From contig JAITPZ010000031.1 of NCBI GenBank assembly GCA_031289165.1, positions 1-7,299 on the forward strand: 7,299 bases of DNA, written 5' to 3'. Shown here piece after piece: positions 4,227-7,299 of this stretch; position 1 is the first letter of the stretch, and every line of letters begins with the position of its first letter. A program made the position numbers and the translations under genes. Below the pieces are notes generated by a model, which ran no database searches, had not been told where the DNA came from, and saw only the letters and a list, made by a program, of their open reading frames with translations. The DNA is from Synergistaceae bacterium. GTDB lineage: Bacteria; Synergistota; Synergistia; Synergistales; Aminobacteriaceae.

Positions 4227-6479
4227 ATGGCACAGGGTTCCGCGAGAAAACTTCGCGTCGAGAAATACACGACCGGCAGGTTCGCGAGGTGGCTTCACAG
4301 GTTCGCCAGGTTCCTTCTCCGGCTTCTTTTTCGGGTGGAGGTTCGGGGCATCGAGCACTATCGCGCGGCGGGGGCGCGCGTCCTCATCCTGCCCAACCAC
4401 GTTTCTCTGCTGGATCCCGCACTGGTGGCCCTCTTTCTTCCCGAGCCGCCCCTGTTCGCCGTCAACCTCTTCGTCGCGCGCCTGTGGTGGTGGGTGCGGC
4501 CGTTTCTGGCCCTGATGCGGACCTGGCCCGTGGACCCGACGAACCCCTTCGCGATGAAGGGGCTGATCGCGGAGCTGAAGAACGACGGGCACTGCGTCGT
4601 CTTTCCCGAGGGACGCATCAGCACCACGGGCGGCCTGATGAAAATTTACGACGGCGCGGCCATGCTGGCGGACAGGACGGGAGCGACCCTGCTGCCTCTC
4701 CGCATCGACGGGCCGCAGTTTTCGAGGGCCTCCTACCTGGCCGGAAAATTCCCCCTGCGCTGGTTTCCGAAGGTCACTCTGACCTTTCTGCCGCCCCGCT
4801 CCGTCGAGATCCCGAAGGACGTTCGCGGGCGCAAACGGCGCGAGCTGGTGCAGATTTTCCTCAGCGACCTGATGCGCGAGTCCGCCTTCCAGGCGATGGA
4901 CCACAGAAAAACCCTTTTCCAGGCGCTTCTGGACGCTCGCCGGCTGTACGGCCGTAAGCGCGTCGTCGCCGTGGACGCCTCCCGCAGGAACGTTGACTAC
5001 AATGGAATGATCACCGCTTCTCTTGTGCTGGGGGGCCTGTTCGAGCGCACGACTCAAAAGGGCGAGCGCGTGGGTGTCCTCCTGCCGGGCAGTGTCGCGA
5101 CGGTGGCCCTCACCCTCGGGCTCTCGCGTCGCGGACGCGTCCCCGCCATGCTGAACTACACGGCCGGCCCGAAGAACGTCCTCGCCTGCTGCGCCGCAGC
5201 CCGCGTCCAAACCGTCGTCACCTCGCGCCGCTTCGTCGAGGCCGGAAAGTTCGGCCCGCTGATCGAGGCCCTGCAGGCCGGAGGGGTATCGGGGAACACG
5301 TCTTCCGACGTCGGGCAGGGGTTGAAAATCGTCTGGCTGGAGGACCTCGCCCGGGTCTCCATTTTCAGGAAAATCGCCGCCTGGTTCAGGGCGCGCTTTC
5401 TGCGCCCGACCGATGCGGAGGGGGATCCGGATTCTCCGGCCCTGGTGCTTTTCACCTCCGGCTCCGAGGGCGCTCCCAAGGGGGTCGCCCTCAGCCACGC
5501 CAACATCATCGCCAACCGGGACCAGCTGATCTCCTCCATCGACTTTCACCCCGGCGACGTGGTGATGAACGCCATGCCCATGTTCCACGTATTCGGATAC
5601 GTGGTCGGCACCCTGATGCCGCTGCTGACGGGGATTAAAACATTTTACTACCCCACGCCCCTGCACTACCGCATGATCCCACTGATCGCCTATGACGTCG
5701 ACGCGACGGTGGTGTTCGGGACCGACACGTTCCTTTACGGCTATGCCCGCAGCGCGCATCCTTACGACTTCTACCGGGTCCGTTACGCCTTCGCCGGAGC
5801 GGAAAAGCTCCGCGACCGCACCCGTCGGCTCTGGGGCGAGAAGTTCGGCATTCGCGTGATCGAGGGCTACGGCACCACCGAGACCTCCATCGTCTCGGCC
5901 AACACGGCCCTGCAGTTCCGGGTCGGCACGGTGGGCCGCATGATGCCCGGCGTCACGTACCGCCTGGACCCCGTCCCCGGCATCAGTGAAGCCGGCATCG
6001 ACAACGCCGGAAAAATAAGGACCGGCCGCTTCTTCCTCAGAGGCGCGAACGTGATGCTGGGCTATCTCAAAGCCGACAGCCCCGGGGTCGTTCAGCCACC
6101 CGAGGAGGGCTGGTACGACACGGGCGACATCATCGACGTGGACGAGTACGGCTTTATGACCATCAGGGGCCGCGCCAAACGCTTTGCCAAGGTGGGAGGG
6201 GAGATGATATCCCTGACGGCGCTGGAGGAAGAGGTCGAGCGCCTGTGGCCGGGCGTTCGTCACGCCGTCGTGGCCGTGCAGGACGAGCGAAAGGGCGAGC
6301 AGCTCACGCTCGTCACGGAAAAGGAGCACGCCGACCGGGAGACGCTCGTCGCGCACATGAAAGGCCAGGGGTACACGGAGGTCTCCATTCCCAAAAGGAT
6401 CCTCTTCGCCCCCAAACTGCCCCTCCTGGGCTCCGGCAAGACGGACTACCCCGCCATCGCAGAGCTGGTCGGACGATAG
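4227..6479 (+). CDS. aas: Aas: lysophospholipid acyltransferase / acyl-ACP synthetase
   Basis: This is a two-domain enzyme of 750 residues, close to the 719 of E. coli Aas. Residues about 30-225 form a PlsC acyltransferase with the catalytic NHVSLLD motif (H58, D63) and the FPEGR glycerophosphate-binding motif (126-130). Residues about 230-750 form an adenylating acyl-CoA/acyl-ACP synthetase domain with the P-loop LFTSGSEGAPKGV (408-420), GYGTTETS (547-554), YDTGD (630-634) and a C-terminal catalytic lysine in LGSGKTD (K739). The enzyme charges ACP with fatty acid using ATP and transfers the acyl group to position 1 of lysophospholipid, recycling membrane lipid at the inner membrane after LplT import. 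GGAGAGGGG (4210-4218) lies 8 bases before the ATG. It is 56 bases downstream of the ATPase gene with no terminator between, so read-through from that gene is likely. Confidence 0.95.
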   Translation: MAQGSARKLRVEKYTTGRFARWLHRFARFLLRLLFRVEVRGIEHYRAAGARVLILPNHVSLLDPALVALFLPEPPLFAVNLFVARLWWWVRPFLALMRTWPVDPTNPFAMKGLIAELKNDGHCVVFPEGRISTTGGLMKIYDGAAMLADRTGATLLPLRIDGPQFSRASYLAGKFPLRWFPKVTLTFLPPRSVEIPKDVRGRKRRELVQIFLSDLMRESAFQAMDHRKTLFQALLDARRLYGRKRVVAVDASRRNVDYNGMITASLVLGGLFERTTQKGERVGVLLPGSVATVALTLGLSRRGRVPAMLNYTAGPKNVLACCAAARVQTVVTSRRFVEAGKFGPLIEALQAGGVSGNTSSDVGQGLKIVWLEDLARVSIFRKIAAWFRARFLRPTDAEGDPDSPALVLFTSGSEGAPKGVALSHANIIANRDQLISSIDFHPGDVVMNAMPMFHVFGYVVGTLMPLLTGIKTFYYPTPLHYRMIPLIAYDVDATVVFGTDTFLYGYARSAHPYDFYRVRYAFAGAEKLRDRTRRLWGEKFGIRVIEGYGTTETSIVSANTALQFRVGTVGRMMPGVTYRLDPVPGISEAGIDNAGKIRTGRFFLRGANVMLGYLKADSPGVVQPPEEGWYDTGDIIDVDEYGFMTIRGRAKRFAKVGGEMISLTALEEEVERLWPGVRHAVVAVQDERKGEQLTLVTEKEHADRETLVAHMKGQGYTEVSIPKRILFAPKLPLLGSGKTDYPAIAELVGR

Positions 6480-6514
6480 AACCGGCGAAAATTCCCGCCG
6501 GGCGCACCGACACG

Positions 6515-6544
6515 AAGGCGGCTCCCCGAAGAGAGCCGCCTTTT
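6515..6544 (+). terminator. Rho-independent terminator of aas
   Basis: AAGGCGGCTC (6515-6524) pairs perfectly with GAGCCGCCTT (6533-6542) around an 8-base loop CCCGAAGA, and the right arm runs into TTTT (6541-6544). The hairpin lies 35 bases after the aas stop. On the minus strand no T run follows the stem, so it mainly serves the plus-strand operon, although it may also dampen the converging minus-strand gene. Confidence 0.85.
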
Positions 6545-6569
6545 GAACACTTATAAAAACTCTTTTTTG

Positions 6570-7299
6570 CTACTGATTTTCCTTATCCTGGGGCGCCCAG
6601 TACTCCACAAACTCGAGTTTTCCCTTCGTGCCGCGATGGACGGCGGCCGGCTTGTTCAGGGGGTTGTGGGTCGCCTTATCGACCGTCCATTTGAAGTGCG
6701 TCACCTGAAGGTCCTTCGTCTCCTCCATAGCCGCGGCGATCGCCGGGCCCTCCGCCTTACCCGCGACGGCGACGGCGTTCCCGATGAACATCATGACGTC
6801 GTACGCGGCCACCAGGTTCGTGGGCTCCACCACCTTCTCCCCGAACTCCTTTTCATAAACCTCGTTGAGCGCCACTACTTTGGGATCGGAGTAGCTCATG
6901 GCCTGGATCCAGAAGCTTCCCTCCATGCCCTCATCGCCCGCGATCTCGAAGATGTTGGGGCTCACGCCGTCCCCGCCCATGAACTGCGGCTTCCATCCGG
7001 CCTCGACCGCCTGCTTGATGACGAGGCCCATCTCCTTGTACAGCATGGTCATGGCGACGGCGTCGGCCCCCCAGTTCCTCGCCTCCGTGATCTGCGCGCG
7101 AAAGTCCACATCACCCTCGCGGAAGGCCCAGAATTTGGACTCCACGCCAAGCTCCCCGGCGCGCTTCCGGGTGAACTCCGTCAGTCCCTCGGAGTAGGCG
7201 CTTCCGATGTCGCCCAGGATCGCCAGCTTTTTGGCCCCGCACTTCCCGACCAGGTAGTCCGCGATCACCCTGCCCTGATAGGGGTCCGTGTAGGCGATG
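6570..7299 (-). CDS. Branched-chain amino acid ABC transporter substrate-binding protein, C-terminal part
   Basis: About 242 codons are present. The gene enters from the right edge and stops at TAG 6572-6570. A GTG at 7268 is internal, because the frame continues upstream as IAYTDPYQGRVIADYLV to the last base of the window. The sequence is a type I periplasmic binding fold of the LivJ/LivK class: KKLAILGDIGSAYSEGLTEFTRKRAGELG (start of a second lobe), FRAQITEARNWGADAVAM, KPQFMGGDGVSPNIFEIAGDEGMEGSFWI, a late TNLVAAYDVMMFIGNAVAVAG helix and the closing THFKWTVDKATHNPLNKPAAVHRGTKGKLEFVEYW. It would capture leucine-type amino acids or other small amides in the periplasm for an ABC importer; the exact ligand cannot be read here. 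The signal peptide lies outside the window. It converges on aas and is unrelated to that operon. Confidence 0.9.
   Translation of the reverse strand, partial: IAYTDPYQGRVIADYLVGKCGAKKLAILGDIGSAYSEGLTEFTRKRAGELGVESKFWAFREGDVDFRAQITEARNWGADAVAMTMLYKEMGLVIKQAVEAGWKPQFMGGDGVSPNIFEIAGDEGMEGSFWIQAMSYSDPKVVALNEVYEKEFGEKVVEPTNLVAAYDVMMFIGNAVAVAGKAEGPAIAAAMEETKDLQVTHFKWTVDKATHNPLNKPAAVHRGTKGKLEFVEYWAPQDKENQ

Noticed and set aside
4221..6356. 711-codon open frame on the strand opposite aas
   Set aside because: It is an exact antisense shadow of a well-supported enzyme gene in GC-rich DNA. The translation is low-complexity in Gly, Arg, Ala and Asp with no recognisable motif, and no ribosome-binding site supports its start.
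1..7299. CRISPR array, tRNA, rRNA or insertion-sequence transposase
   Set aside because: I saw no regularly spaced repeats, no cloverleaf or conserved rRNA stretches and no transposase motif on either strand.

Overview
This window looks like a chromosomal segment of a fairly GC-rich Gram-negative anaerobe. A Synergistota-type genome is my best guess, from the branched-chain amino acid ABC transporter substrate-binding protein, the DUF4143-type ATPase and the lysophospholipid transporter/acyltransferase pair. That assignment is an inference from gene content, not a match. There are three zones: a gene-poor, AT-rich left end with mobile or accessory debris (1 to about 890), a central plus-strand cluster (890-6544), and a minus-strand transporter gene running off the right edge (6570-7299).

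Left zone. A 68-residue, ribbon-helix-helix-like protein is encoded on the minus strand with a good extended -10 promoter. A second gene appears to start just past it at the window edge, an arrangement like a small regulator or antitoxin operon. Facing it on the plus strand is an HNH endonuclease remnant (about 356-640). It keeps all zinc-knuckle and HNH residues but has an in-frame TAG and no good start codon. About 250 bases follow with no gene, but with an interrupted stem-loop, a short coding-like repeat and an AT palindrome.

Central zone. A near-consensus promoter (TTGACA, 16 bases, TATAAT) sits so close to the ATG of an ArsR-type repressor that the transcript is probably leaderless. Octamer repeats in the same bases look like an autoregulatory operator. 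Next come a four-cysteine zinc-ribbon gene broken by one missing base in a C run, an LplT-like MFS transporter whose start overlaps the zinc-ribbon stop, a DUF4143-type ATPase, and a two-domain Aas protein (PlsC acyltransferase plus acyl-ACP synthetase) ended by a strong intrinsic terminator.

LplT and Aas are known partners: LplT flips lysophospholipid inward and Aas re-acylates it. Here the ATPase gene sits between them. It has its own AT-rich control region with two GGTTATAA elements exactly 40 bases apart, and a codon choice unlike its neighbours. The likely reading is that an accessory ATPase gene inserted into an ancestral arsR-zinc ribbon-lplT-aas operon for membrane phospholipid repair, so aas may now depend on ATPase transcription.

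Right zone. The C-terminal part of a LivJ/LivK-type periplasmic binding protein converges on aas.
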